This document shows, in pieces, positions 1-12,033 of a DNA stretch of 64,000 nucleotides (positions are counted from its first letter, which is position 1; every line of letters begins with the position of its first letter). Below the pieces are notes generated by a model. The model did no database searches, was not told the DNA's origin, and saw only the letters and a list, made by a program, of their open reading frames with translations. Source of the DNA: Saccharum officinarum (Eukaryota; Streptophyta; Magnoliopsida; Poales; Poaceae); NCBI GenBank assembly GCA_020631735.1, contig CM036221.1, positions 17,527,381 through 17,591,380 of the forward strand, given 5' to 3'. The translations under genes and the position numbers were made by a program.

Positions 1-985
1 ATTGTTGTCAGTGATTTGAGAATATTTTTCACCATTAGTGCTGGATCCGCCCTTGAGTACATGGAGAGAATTGGCTATTAGCCATTGCAAAGAATGGGCT
101 TCGCAAAATTGCCATCAAACCCGCATTTCATAGACTTAGACAGACGCATAATTTATAGACTCAGTGAAAACAACCGCAGAAATTGTTAGTTTGCGCAGTT
201 CTGCTTGACTACATAGTGCACATGCTAGAATAGAGAAATTGTTAGTTTGCGCAATTCTGCTGGACTACACAGTGCACATGGTAGACTCGAATGGTAAATT
301 CGTGAGCCATATCGCACAAGCTAGAAGAGAAAGGTAAATTTGTGGGCCATATTGCACGAACAGCTCGCAATCAGGTGCTGTTGGGTGCTAATATATCCCT
401 GTTAATCTACAGAAATAGTACTAATAATAATAATGATATTTTTTAGTAATGTTAGCCAAATTAGAAAGAAAAAAATGACTCGTAAAATACTAGTTGGGCT
501 GATTCTTTGCTTTGCACGTGGGTCGTTGCTCGTCGTACTCGGTGAGTACCGGGCCTTATGGCCCACAGCATGGGCCCGGCCTTTGTACCGTCTCCTTCCT
601 TGCCAAAATACGTACACTTTTTCCGACAGCATCAACCATTTCCATTTTTGGGACCTTTTTCGTCTGCTCCGATATAGGGAGTACTATACGCCGTGGCACA
701 CCAGCATGCAGCAACAAGACGAGAACGTGACCAGACGAGGAGGGACGGGGAAGAGGAGAGGCAGGTAGGGGTGCCGTCGTCGCCACGCATTCATGGATGC
801 TTGCATGTATTCAAACCCAAAACCAGCCATGCTACACCTATCTAGGATGGTGATGATGCAGCACACACTACTGTTACACTTCTACTTCTACTGCACATCA
901 TTGCAGTTGTACTGTGTGTCGGTCGACTCTGCACTGCAAGCACGGGACGGGAGCATCCGCATGCACGCACAGCAGTGCTGTAATA
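1..985. other. Intergenic DNA, no gene recognised
   Basis: No reading frame here has a recognisable domain or plausible exon structure; the short open frames overlap on both strands and look like chance. The only structure seen is the pair of small tandem duplications described separately at 181-350. Confidence 0.6.
181..350. repeat. Two small imperfect tandem duplications
   Basis: A unit beginning AATTGTTAGTTTGCGCA occurs at 181 and again at 237 (period 56, a few mismatches). Immediately after it a second unit beginning GGTAAATT occurs at 293 and 333 (period 40, imperfect). Both are two-copy local duplications of non-coding DNA. No function is evident. Confidence 0.75.
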
Positions 986-2483
986 GGCCTGGTTTACTTG
1001 TAAAATTTTTGGCAAAATGTAATTGTAGCACTTTCGTTGTTATTTGGTAATTAGTGTCCAATTATGATCTAATTAGGCTTAAAAGATTCGTCTCGTCCAT
1101 TTCGTCTAAACTGTGTAATTAGTTTTATTTTTTATCTATATTTAATGCGTTCAGCGTCCGGTCAGCGTTCAGCGTCTGCGCGTGTTTCAGATTGTTGATC
1201 GGACGCGCAGCGCGTCCGGTCACTGTCGACCGGACGCGTCCGGTCGTTCAGGGAGCTTACTGGACTCCAACCGGACGCTGGCACTGTGGCGTCCGGTCAG
1301 TTCTGCAGCGCGTCCGGTCGCTGTTTCGTTGAGCGCTGCTCAGGCTTGACCAGCGCATCCGGTCAGTCACGGGACCAGCGCGTCCAGTCAATCCCAGCGC
1401 GTCCGGTCTACGCGACGAGCGCGTCCGGTCGGTGCTTCGCGACTTAGCCGTTGTGCGACCGGCGCGTCCGGTCAGTTGGACCAGCACGTCCGGCCAGCGC
1501 GATTTCGGCAGTTTTAAGTTTTTAACGGCTCTATTCGAAGGGGTACGTCTATAAATACTTGTTGGCCGGCTCAAGGCTCCCCCTCTTGAACTTTTGACAT
1601 ACTTGTGAGCACTTTGAGCTAAGCAACTCCCCTCCCACTCATCTCTCTTGCTTCTTTGCATATTCGAAGTGAGATTGGGTGATCCAAGTGCATTTGCATT
1701 GTGAGATTGCATCTAGTTGGCACTTGGTGGTTGATTTGCTGCGGGATTCTTGTTTCTCTTGGTGGTTACTGCCACCTAGACAACTTGGAGCAGCTTGGAG
1801 GCGTTGGCAAGGGTTGGTGATTGTTCTTGGCCACCTCTGGTGATTGTGAGAGGTTTGTGCCTACCTCGGTGAAGCGCCAAAGGCAACGTTAGTAAATTGC
1901 TCGTGTCATTGCAACATTTTGCCATTTGGTAGGTTCTTGTGGCGCCTTTTGAGAGGCTCGATGTGAGATCGATTAGCCACCGAACCACGTGGTGAAGAGG
2001 GACACAACGGGGACTAGCGTGCCGGCAAGCACATGAACCTCGGGATAAATCTTCGTGTCATCACTTTCATATTGTGATTGATTGATCACGGTGTTCGGTT
2101 GTCTTGGTATTCATTGTTGATCATATTGGTTGGCTCAATACTTCGCCCCTCGGTGAAACTCTTCTAACTCAACTCCGCATTACCTTCTTAGTTATTTTTG
2201 CTAGCTAGTTAGCTTTGCTAGAGTAGCTCATTTGTGTAGCTTGCTAGTTGTAGTTGTAGTTACCTTCTCGGTTTGACTTGTGCGGTTGAGTGCAAATATA
2301 CTAGAATTGTGAATTAGTTAGGCTAAGCAAAACTCGCATCTCGCTACTTGTTATATTGATAAACTTGTTTAGCTTGTATTTGTAGAAAATTTTAAAAGGC
2401 TATTCACCCCCCTCTAGCCATCAAGACCTTTCAACGGGGAATCTGAAAAATTTTGCAAATTTTTTTGGGAACCAAACAAGGCC
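986..2483. mobile_element. Tourist-like MITE split by a copia LTR fragment
   Basis: The left piece (986-1148) starts GGCCTGGTTTACTTG and carries the internal sequence shared with the other MITEs in this window (the AATTAGGCTTAAAAGATTCGTC stretch). The right piece (2434-2483) ends in AACCAAACAAGGCC, the inverse of the left end. About 1.3 kb of copia LTR lies between them. A few tens of bases of MITE expected at the junction, judging by the copy at 3831-4095, are missing. The join is therefore not a clean insertion with a target duplication. Confidence 0.7.
1149..2433 (+). mobile_element. Copia (SIRE/Maximus-like) LTR fragment, 3' part
   Basis: The 3' end reads GGCTATTCACCCCCCTCTAGCC and finishes GACCTTTCA. 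It matches the 3' end of the copia LTR at 59273-61606 in style but is clearly diverged, so it belongs to a related subfamily. The first 350 bases are packed with CGTCCGGTC and GACCGGACG motifs, as in the other copy. There is no TG start, primer-binding site or coding sequence beside it, so it is a 5'-truncated solo fragment. Confidence 0.75.
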
Positions 2484-2634
2484 ATTGTTGAACCGACCTG
2501 TTCGCTTGAACTTATCAGTCCGCGGCTTATCAGTCATGGTACATTGTTTTTCTCTCGCAATGAAACAACATCAGCCGACTTATCAACTGCATCCGCCGTT
2601 TGGTTGGGAGGACTAGCTGAAATGAGACAACCTA
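2484..2634. other. Short spacer with a MITE-like remnant
   Basis: The stretch near 2497-2612 (CTGTTCGCTTGAACTTATCA and following) resembles a common grass MITE end; a similar motif appears inverted near 4560-4610. No terminal repeats could be paired, so the assignment is weak. No gene is seen. Confidence 0.35.
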
Positions 2635-2902
2635 CTCCCTCTGTTCCAAAATAACCATATCGTGTTCCTCGTTGAAATGATTTTTATATAAAAAAATTAA
2701 CTAGTTATTTTAAAAATATTATCAATATTTGTATCGTTAAATAAATTTATTATAAAAGTATATATCTCGTGTACAATGTAATGATGCTTACTGGACATCG
2801 TAAAGATTAATATTTTTGTGTGTATATATATATAGTCAGAATTAACAAAATTTGACTGCTCACGATGTGAGATGTGCATTTACTATTTTCGGAGGAAGGA
2901 AG
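2635..2902. mobile_element. Stowaway-like MITE, degenerate
   Basis: The left end is CTCCCTCTGTTCCAAAATAA after a TA; the right end is TTTTCGGAGGAAGGAAG before a TA. These are imperfect inverted ends of the Stowaway (Tc1/mariner-derived) type. The interior is AT-rich and non-coding. Confidence 0.65.
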
Positions 2903-3193
2903 TATTTGCGAAGCAGCTTGGACGGAAGACAGGTCGTGACAAAAGTCACCCCGCCCAGAACATACTTACCATGAAGCTCCGAGGTGGAGCCATCCCAGAT
3001 TTGTTCGTCTCACTGGGGACGACCGCCCAGAACATGGAATTGAAGCATGGGGTTACAGTTGCAGCTAGCATGGAGCAGGAGTAGTCCGTCCTGCTTGGCT
3101 TCCCAAGGAAAAATCTCGTCAAGGAAAGCTCTGGCTTGCTGCTGGTGTGCCATGGCGTATACTCCACGTACTACAGGCGTGTACGTACTAGTA

Positions 3194-3434
3194 CTCCCTC
3201 CGTCCCATAAATAAGTGCACGTTTTTGACTTCTACATTTTATGTTTGACCATTCGTCTTATTTAAATTTTTTGTACAAATAATAAAAGAAATAAATCATT
3301 ATGAAAATATCTCGAATGATTGAATAAGTCATAACAAAACAAATAATATTTATTAAAATTTTTTAAATAAGACGAACGGTCAAACAAGAAGTGTAGAAGT
3401 CAAAAATGTGCACTTATTTGTGGGACGGAGGGAG
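3194..3434. mobile_element. Stowaway MITE with long terminal inverted repeats
   Basis: CTCCCTCCGTCCCATAAATA at the left is matched by its inverse ending GGGACGGAGGGAG at the right, and the inverted repeat extends about 50 bases inwards. A TA dinucleotide flanks both sides, the Stowaway target duplication. Non-coding and about 241 bp, within the usual MITE size range. Confidence 0.92.
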
Positions 3435-3559
3435 TACAGTACAGGAGCTTTGTGCTGAGACTGGCAGTGGGAGGAGACCGGGGTATCCTGTCCGGCTGTC
3501 CCGTCTCTTGTTGGAAAATGGGCTGGACAAGAGTGCCTGTGGTATGGGCCCGCGTGAAG

Positions 3560-3805
3560 GGGCTGTGCACTGTGCTATGCCTGCCCTTCAGCTGCTGCCA
3601 TTGCCAAGCTTCTTCCATTCCATGGCCCACCAGATCACGGCAGCAGGGGAAGGAATGAATGCCTTGCCTGCTTCGCCGGTTCGCCCGTTCGCCGGCGGCC
3701 AGACAACACTGACATGATTGCCGTCGCACCCGCACGCACGTGCAGACATTTCATGTCCATTTCACCTCACGTCGGCTTGTTGCCAGGCTGCCCATGTCCA
3801 TTGCT
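3560..3805. repeat. Local duplication, copy 1 (pair at 4710-5010)
   Basis: Shared landmarks in the same order in both copies are CAGCTGCTGCCATTGCCAAGC, then GGCCAGACAACAC-GACATGATTGCCG, then GCCCATGTCC near the end. The copies are about 1.15 kb apart in direct orientation with many substitutions and indels, so this is an old duplication. Neither copy shows a convincing exon. Confidence 0.65.
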
Positions 3806-3830
3806 TTTTTTTTTTGTCTCCTCGGGTCCT

Positions 3831-4095
3831 GGCCTCGTTTAGATGCCCAATTTTGCACTGTTTAGTTGGTGAAAAATTTTAGATAAATTTATGAAATATT
3901 TTTCGTTGTTATTTGGTAAAATTTATCTAATTATGGACTAACTAGGCTCAAAAGATTATTCTCGACATTTACAGACAAGCTGTGCAATTAGTTATTTTTT
4001 TACCTATATTTAATGCTTCATGCATGTGTCCAAAGATTCGATGTGACGGATACTGCGTAAACTTTTTTGGGCTTTTGTAGCCAACTAAACAGGCC
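3831..4095. mobile_element. Tourist-like MITE (GGCC-GTTTAG family)
   Basis: Starts GGCCTCGTTTAG and ends CAACTAAACAGGCC, inverted ends of about 14 bases. The interior shares the AGGCTCAAAAGATT and TATATTTAATGCTTCATGCA blocks with other copies here. About 265 bp and non-coding. Confidence 0.8.
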
Positions 4096-5322
4096 CAAAG
4101 TTGGCATTACCACTTTACACTGGTGTTAGTGTAACTCTGAATTGCCCCCCCCTCTCCCCCTAATTTCACCTCACCCTCCGCCACTGCCACCTGGAATACA
4201 CTGTGAAGACGAGCGCTGGTTCGCTTGAGCGCGGGACTGAAGACGGGCACATCCACAGGCGATACGCCGGCGAGGTCGACGATGGCCCGTGAGGAGAGAA
4301 AAGAATGGTTGAGGCCCGAGGGAGAAGAAGAGACGTGGATGTGGGGCATGTGGGCTGCGCCTCCCGTGGAGGCACTCGAGGCACGACTTGCCGGAAGGGC
4401 TTGAGGCGCGACGAGATCAGCAGGCAGGGAGAAAAGAGCGTGACGAGATCGGCCTAGGCGCTTTGGCCACGATAAGATCGACCGGTGGGAGAGAAAGGAT
4501 TAAGCGAAAAAAAGAGAAAAAAAATAGCTTATAATAATTTGTTAGGAGAGAAAAACATTGTTCGTTCGCTGAAAAATACAGCTGAAGTAGTTCAAACGAA
4601 CAGGGCACAAAAGGGAATATAAACAAATGGATCAATCCAATTCCTCAAAACTAAGATAGACCCATTTCATTTGATATTGTCTCCGACCACCCAAGCAGCA
4701 AGCAAGCGGCCTGTGCGCTGTCCCATGCCTTGAGCTGCTGCCATTGCCAAGCTGCCGCAAGCCGCATAGTACAGTACTTCTACTTGAGGAGGTGACCTGA
4801 GCAGCAGAAGCAGCTGCCCTCTGGTCTTGCCCGTGTCTGGTCTTGCAGTGCTCCATGGTCCATGGACCACGGACGACCACGGCCGCTCGGTCGCCGGCGG
4901 CCGGCCGGCCAGACAACACCGACATGATTGCCGCCGCACCCGTGAGTACACATCGCCGGCTGCCCATGTCCGTCTCACGTCGGCGTGTTGGCAGGCAGCC
5001 GGCAGACACGGCCCCGACCGTGACGCGGACACCCGTCACATTCACCCGTCCGACCACCACCAACCCAAGCAGACTCCTCTTCCCGCCTTGTCGGTCCGGT
5101 CGCCAACGCGGTACAAGTACTAGTACGGAGTAGCACTACTGTATATGTGAACGCCGGCGTGCCCCCACGGTGGCCGCCGCCCGCCTGTCCCTCCCGCGCG
5201 CGGCCGGCCGGCCGGCCAGGTACTCGTCGTCGTCTACACTACGTACACACGAGGCACACACCAGCAGCCCAGCACTCTCTCACTCTCTGCTTGCTCTACG
5301 ACTAGGGGTACACTAACACTAC
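4096..5322. other. Intergenic DNA containing duplication copy 2
   Basis: Includes the second copy of the local duplication at about 4710-5010 and a weak MITE-like end near 4560-4610 (TTCAAACGAACAGGGC). GC-rich stretches at 4640-5260 give overlapping open frames on both strands but no recognisable protein. It may contain promoter-type sequence, but no gene in the window starts here. Confidence 0.5.
4710..5010. repeat. Local duplication, copy 2 (pair at 3560-3805)
   Basis: See the pair at 3560-3805 for shared landmarks. This copy is GC-richer and continues into GTGAGTACA at 4943, which could be mistaken for a splice donor; no reading frame supports an exon. Confidence 0.6.
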
Positions 5323-5573
5323 GGCTGTGTTTACTTCCTCAAAAAAAAAAAAATACAGTGCAAACAAAAGATTCTCCGTCACATCAAACTTGCGATACAT
5401 GCATGGAGTACTAAATGTAGATGAAATCAAAAACTAATTGTACAACTTGGTTGTACTTTGCGAGACGAACGTTTTGAACCTAATTAGTCAACAGTTGGAC
5501 ACTATTTACCAAATAAAGTCAAAACGTGCTACAATACTTTTTTACACCTTTTCGCGGAACTAAACACACCCTA
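5323..5573. mobile_element. Tourist-like MITE, GGCTGTGTTTA family
   Basis: Left end GGCTGTGTTTACTTCC and right end GGAACTAAACACACCC are inverted repeats. The 3-base TAC lies on both sides, consistent with a Harbinger-type target duplication. The interior (GGAGTACTAAATGTAGATGA and CGAGACGAACGTTTTGA) is nearly the same as the copy at 41523-41767. Confidence 0.85.
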
Positions 5574-6012
5574 CGTAATTTCAGCATACAGTAATATAAT
5601 ACTGTAGCTAGCTAATTATTTGTGCAATGGAGATTTGTCCACCATATTATATCATCACCACATGTCGTAATCAGCTAGTACGTACACGCCGCGTGTACTA
5701 CGTACCACCACCGTGTTCACTACGTGTCCAAGCTCCATCATCTACCTAAATTAATTAATTAATAAAAAAAGAAAGATATGGCATGTGTGTACTACTAAGT
5801 GACACGCGCCTTCATTCAACAATGCAGTAGTAAGTTGCAGTGTCCAACTCCAATAATAGTACACGCACTCCAGTCCAAAAATATAATTCTCATTTTTTAA
5901 GAGGTCAATTAAAGGGTTTTAACCAACTTTATATAAAAGGTTCTAATAATAAACATCTACTATGTTATGCGGTGTATTTTTTAGTAAGGTTATTTAGACA
6001 CACAAATGTTAG
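5574..6012. other. AT-rich intergenic DNA
   Basis: No coding exon seen. The 5870-6012 part looks like repeat debris interrupting the MITE fragment that follows. Confidence 0.5.
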
Positions 6013-6231
6013 CGTACTGTAGCATTTTGTTTTTTAGTGTAAAAGATTGTCTAAAAATTGATTAATTAGACTCAAAATGTTCGTCTCGTAAAGAACAACA
6101 AAACTGTGCTATTAGTTTTTGATTTCATCTACATTTAGTACTTCCATACATGTGCCGATATTTTGATGTGATGGAAAATCTTTTTTTTGCATAGTGGAAT
6201 TTGAGGAAAAATTTGACATCTAAACAGGGCC
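6013..6231. mobile_element. MITE fragment, inverted
   Basis: Carries the inverse of the family interior (AATTAGACTCAAAATGTTCG, then CATCTACATTTAGTACT) and a right end CATCTAAACAGGGCC. The left terminus is lost in unrelated AT-rich sequence. Confidence 0.7.
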
Positions 6232-6530
6232 TCTGTCTGTCTTGTCGCAATCGCAAGAGGAGAGTCGTTGCGACGAAACCGCCACGCACAAGTTTCCCTC
6301 CCTACAGACTTCTCCTCTACAGCAACGAAATTCATGAACAACTTGATCAACTGTTCAGCGATCAAGTAAATTACCCCTCAAAAGTGAGTGGATAGTGATA
6401 ACCATTGCTCAACAGCTCAAATACAGTGTCAAACACAGTATAATGATGTGCTTTCCTCAGAAACATTGAATGCTATAAGATCTTTCTTCGTCGGGCAGAG
6501 AGGGAGCACTACATTACAGCACTATTTGGC

Positions 6531-6771
6531 GGCTGTGTTTAGATCCTTCAAAGTTCTAAAAATTTTACAAGATTACTCGTCACATCGAATCTTTGGACGT
6601 ATGCATGTAGCATTAAATATAGATAAAAAAATAACTAATTACACATTTTGGTTGTAAATCACAAGACGAATCTTTTGAGCCTAATTAGCCTATGATTAGA
6701 CACTAATTGTCAAATACAAACGAAAGAGTTACTGTGCTTCCAAAAATTTTACACCACGTCTAAACACAGCC
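6531..6771. mobile_element. Tourist-like MITE
   Basis: Ends GGCTGTGTTTAGA and TCTAAACACAGCC are perfect inverted repeats. The interior contains the shared CGAATCTTTTGAGCCTAATT block. 241 bp, non-coding. Confidence 0.88.
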
Positions 6772-7130
6772 TAAGCAAAGCAAGCAATGGAAGCGCTAGC
6801 CTGCTGGGCAGGTGTTGATTTTCTACCACTATCATATATCTCCGAGCCACCGCCTCTCTTTCATTCCTTTTTAAGCCTCTCTCATCTCGGTAAAGTTGTA
6901 GTATCTGATCATTTTGAATCCTTAATTCGCTAATGCAACATCATGGGCTTATTCGACTGTGGTGGAAAGCTAGCGGCTGCTGCAGCCATCAGCTACAGTG
7001 ATTTGTGAGGGGGTTGGCAGCCACAACAATGCTTTCAGGTGCAGCCGAACAGGTATATCCGAAAGCACCGTTGTGCTGATATCTTGGAGATTCCTGTCAA
7101 ACCTCACAAGTTTCTTTCCTTCTGTATTTA
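6772..7130. other. Intergenic spacer
   Basis: No gene, repeat end or motif could be supported here. Confidence 0.5.
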
Positions 7131-7472
7131 GGGGGTGTTTAGTTCTCACCCAAAAATTTTTCACCACATCACATCAAATGTTTGGACACATGCATAGAGT
7201 ACTAAATGTAGACGAAAAAAACTAATTGCACAGTTGGTTGGAAACCATGAGACGAATCTTTTAAGTCTAATTAGTCCATGATTAGCCTTATGTGCTACAG
7301 TAACACACGTGTGCTAATGACAGCTTAATTAGCCTTAATAAATTCGTCTCGTGGTTTCCAGGCGAGTTATGTAATTAGTTTTTTTTATTAGTATCCGAAA
7401 ACCCCTTCCGACATCCCATGAAACATCCGATGTGACATACAAAAATTTTTCAAGTACCAACTAAACACCCCC
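7131..7472. mobile_element. Tourist-like MITE, longer form
   Basis: Left end GGGGGTGTTTAGTTCTCACC and right end CCAACTAAACACCCCC are inverted. The element is about 342 bp and internally near-palindromic: the CATGAGACGAATCTTTTAAG block on the left arm is inverted as AATAAATTCGTCTCGTGG on the right arm. Confidence 0.88.
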
Positions 7473-8517
7473 TAACCAAGAAATGGATAACAACAACGAG
7501 TCGGAACGGGTATGAATCGCTTCGGCAGGAGCTTCAAAACACAACAAGTCTAGAGAAAATTGGTTATTTGCCATGCTCAAGAGTAGACTTCGGATGATAT
7601 TTGTCATTGTCAACGTTAGTTTCACAAATTTGCCACGTAGTTCCTTTTATTTCTTCAATTTCGGCATGTGATGTATGTTCAATTTTAATACTACCTTCTA
7701 TTCCCTACGTTCAAAAATTTCTAAGTTGTTTTGGATTTTTCTAGATTCATACTAGTTTTTACTGTATGTTTTATGTGTGTAATTGTGTACATCTAGCTAT
7801 ATAACAAAATCTATGCATGTGAAAAAAATGACTTGGAATTTAGTACTACTGTGGGAGTATAAATTTAATAAAATTTTGGATAGTTTTACTAGATACAAAT
7901 CTATCTAGAATAGTAGAATTACATCATTTTTAGAACAGAGACGGTCGTAACCAGGAGATGTAAGCATCCTCCTGCAACAAACAAACAAAAAAAGAGATGT
8001 AAGCTTCGTTGCCACAAAAAAAAAGAGGGAGAAGTTATGTAAGGTGGCGAATGATTATTGTTATTAGCATGAGGCCATGCATGAGGTAATAAACATTTAA
8101 ACTCGTGCTGATTATATTATCGCGAGCTGTGCCCAGGGGTCGCCTAGAAGCTTTGCCAATGCTACGAAGGTGCAGCAACTGGCCAGAACGTGCGTGCTTG
8201 TCAGCTCCTTGACTGATAGAGTAAGCTGATACTGACAGAGACCGTACCTTGTCTGATTCGGACAATCCGTGTTGGTTTGTCCTCATATCTCGTAAATACC
8301 TGCCAAGTGCCAACCTGACTTGTACATGGAGTAGGACTGTATGTAGGTCGATGTGAACACGGACGATCCGTGTTCGTTCGTTCACTGCTTCTACTTGTGA
8401 TGGTGATGATGTCAAGTACGCACGTCAGCTTTATTTGCCGGACCAACTACTTCTCTTCCCTCTCCCTCCCTATCTCTCTTGCACATTTCAATTTTGTCGA
8501 CGCGCCACACAAGTATA
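7473..8517. other. Intergenic DNA
   Basis: No gene seen. The 7694-7950 part looks like a decayed Stowaway-type element (CCCTACGTTCAAAAATTTC at its left, AGAACAGAGACGG at its right) but its ends are too eroded to define. Confidence 0.5.
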
Positions 8518-8758
8518 CTCCCTAAGTCAAAACAAAGTTACAATTCTCAGGAGTTTAAATTTAACCAAATCTACGCAAGAAGTTATATTAACATTAACAA
8601 TACTAAATAAATATCATTAGATTAATTCTAGAATCTATTTTATCGTAAATCTAATTAAAAACAAAAACGTTGATAGTTTTTACTATGAACTTACCCAAAC
8701 TTAGAAAAGTTTAACTTGTCTAAAACCTAGATTTACATTTTTCTTGGGACGGAGGGAG
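8518..8758. mobile_element. Stowaway MITE
   Basis: Left end CTCCCTAAGTCAAAACAAAG and right end TTTCTTGGGACGGAGGGAG, each flanked by TA. 241 bp, non-coding. Confidence 0.85.
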
Positions 8759-11492
8759 TATGTATATACACGGCATGCGTGTCCTTGCATCTTAGAATCT
8801 TCGTACAAGAATTTCGCACTTGAGTTCTAAATTCCAAGCCAAGATCACATAATGCAAGAGCAATTTAGGGCGTTGCCACGGCACGAGCTCACCACTCCCC
8901 ACACATAGACAGTTGTGTACCTTTGTGATGATGCCAAATTAAACTCCACGTGCATCATTTTCAAGAGGCACGTCACTTGCTGATGAAGAATAATTAGCCA
9001 AAAAAAATGCAAGCACTCAACCTGGGTTCCAAACAAACTGGCCTTAGGAGGCCTAGTCGTCATCATGAACCAGAAAACTAAATTTTTACATTGTATATAC
9101 TACTCTACTATGGTAAACATTGTTGGTTAACTCATGCCTCCTTTGGAAGCAGAGTCAGGCTAGCCCAGCGAAGAGATGCCCCGCACCGGGATTTCAATGG
9201 ACAACTGTTTCCTAGAATGGCATTCCCCTGTTAGCTACTACTATTTCATTCAGGTTGAGCTCATCAAGGCAGGTCAATCGATGGGCTGCCATTGTTTTGC
9301 ATGCTACTAGTACTGAGCCATGACCATACATACATGCATAATACACCTAGCTGCTGATCATCATACATGCAAAAGCTAAAAAGCATACTCCTATATGTTG
9401 ACCATATATTATGACCATACATGCATACTAGTACTACTGGACGGAGGAGTACTATTACTTTCACCGTATAGTTGAGTACACATGTTAGTAGTAGCGCTAC
9501 TGTTTTTGTTTATACTCGATCATCCCAAATCCCAATGATGATACTGCTACTCGATCAAGCAGCTAGGTCTAATGCCCAACAAGTCAACAACGCATGCACG
9601 CAACGCGATTAACATCCGGATTATATAGTACTGTAATAAACAAAAACGCGGTCGGCGGTCCGAAGCAACGACGTCAGCCGTTACGAGCGACTGAGCCCAG
9701 CCCAGAGCAATGATCCTGATCATGTCGACCAAGGAAAGGAAAGAAAGCAGATGCCTGAATCCGGGGCTGCCCTGTGCATGCATGCGCACATTAATTAATT
9801 AGTTAATTATATAATTATGTACCATTAGTATGTGTGTATGTAATGTACTCGTACCAATTGCACACTAGGATTATTTTAGGCATAAATAAATAAGTGAGCT
9901 CAAGCCAATTACTGGTCCAAACTTCAACTGCACGTCACTTGTGCTTAAGTGTTGCCTTTGTACTGTAGTATACATATGTTTTATTTATAGTAGATTTATA
10001 AGCGATACGAGTTTATATATTTTCTTGAAAATTAGTGTCACGAGACTAGTAAACATTTGTTACATAGTGGATAATATATACTGTAATTAAAAAATATAAA
10101 AAAAATTGAAATCTATATATATAGTTGACTACGGATAAGCTCAGAGAGAAAGATTAGCATGGTTCGTAGCATCTTACAGTACTAGTCCTCTATGGCTGTA
10201 TTTTCTCGTTGTCTCAGGGCACCATTAGTGGAGGCTAACACTCTTAGTGGTTCTAAGTACAAATAAAATAATCCACATAGACTAGGAAATATTGAGATTA
10301 CTACTCACATGATACAAACTATTATTGCTTGTGGTTTGCATAGAAACATTTTGCTTTCATCATATCTCATCTTTATTTTCTCTCCCTCTTCTTTTTTAGC
10401 GTGGACTATCTTCTCTCTCCCAAGCATACGTAGCTTCTGTAAGACACTGTGACAAATATAGAGAATCTAATTCTTTTTATCCAATCTTACACGCATGCTA
10501 TTTGGGGTTACAAGAAAAAACGTAGCGTTGGGAAGGCCTTATCATCAATCAGTTAGTAGCTACGACTCTTAACTTTTGAGCCGCCCGGACCCGGATGCGG
10601 ATGTGGGGTGGTTAGTCCAGTCAATGTCGTGCAAGATCAGAATTCAATCATTCATTCATGGTTAATTATAAAAATAGAATAAAATCGGCTGGGCTGGCTG
10701 GTATAACTCCGGCACCCATTTTCCTTCTTCTTTATTAGTAGAGATAAAAATAAAATAAAAACCCTCTGCTGCTTCTCCAGACGAAACCAGCGCCTACTTG
10801 CTAGGCCTTGCTTGTTGTGGAGTTTCCTGCCCCATCGGGTGTTGTTGGTGTTGGTCATCCATCGTCCCCGTCCCCGTCCCCGACCCTCTTGGAGTTGGAG
10901 TCTGTCTCAGTCCAATGCAACTCAACTGCTGCCACTTGCCTTATCATACTCCACGCCGACCTCCCCAACTTGGCGATTCATCAGCAGGTTCAGTTCCTCC
11001 CCGTGAGACTCAGTGGGTACTCTAAAGGGATACTCTAAAGCTTTAGAGTATGAATAGAGTAAAAACTGCTGCACTGGGTACTCTAAAACGATACTCTATC
11101 CTTTCTCTCACTTTATATTTAGAGTGGTACAGTGCTTACTCTATAGTGGGCAATGGCGGGCCCCACTAGCTAAACAAAAGAAAAAAATGCTATAACTCAC
11201 AAACCAAAAATCCAAATTAAATTTCGATTGCACCATTAAATTCGTCTCAATAAATCTTTCAAAACTAGATCACACATGGATATATTTCGATAAAGTGACA
11301 AGTGGGTCCCATGGTGGATAGAGTGGATAGAGGATGATATAGATGATTGATGGGTGCGGGAGAATTGAGTATAGAGAAGAGAATCTTGCTGACTATGACG
11401 TATAGAGGATGAATATAGAGTTCCATGAGTGCGGATAGCCTGAACCCTGGACGAAACGAAATCATGCTCACGGTCCCGGCTACGTATATATA
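8759..11492. other. Intergenic DNA, no gene recognised
   Basis: About 2.7 kb with only short overlapping frames on both strands. The 10995-11440 part is rich in repeats of TACTCTAAA and ATAGAG and may be an eroded DNA transposon, but terminal repeats could not be paired. Several ACTAGTACT-type simple tracts occur at 9300-9480. Confidence 0.5.
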
Positions 11493-11733
11493 CTCCCTCC
11501 ATCCACAAAAGGATATAACTATATATATATGAAATTCATGCCGGTCAAACTAGTTCAGATTTAACCAAATTTATAGTAAATAGTATTAGCGTTTATGTCT
11601 CTATAAGAAAATATATTCTAGGAGTATAAAGAATCTAATGATATTTATTTTGTATCATGAATTTAGTACTTTTTTATATAAATTTAGTCAAATTTTAAAC
11701 TCGAGAATTGTATTCTTGAGTGCACAGAGGGAG
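11493..11733. mobile_element. Stowaway MITE
   Basis: Left CTCCCTCCATCCACAAAAGG and right GTGCACAGAGGGAG with TA on both sides; AT-rich interior with ATGATATTTATTTTGTATCA. Non-coding, 241 bp. Confidence 0.82.
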
Positions 11734-12033
11734 TACTCAACATGGTACCTAGTGCTAGTGGGCTAGCTAGTGGCTCTAGACCCTTTGAAGCCTCCTTTGA
11801 GACAGAAGACCCAATCCACGGGGTTTCCCCCACCTTTTCCATGAGCAAACCCCCCACAATGGAAGTTGGCCCCGGGCCAAACTAGCCCGACATTTGGAAG
11901 ACCTCGTGGAAGGGCCGCCTTTCTCAGTTCTGCGAAAATTCCTCGCCGCATCGTTTGTCTTTATTATCGGTTCGCAAACCACAAGTGGACCATGTGTACA
12001 AACCACAAATGGACGGTGCGACACTAAAAACTA
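11734..12033. other. Intergenic spacer
   Basis: GC-richer 300 bases (11760-11960) with open frames on the minus strand but no recognisable protein. Confidence 0.45.
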
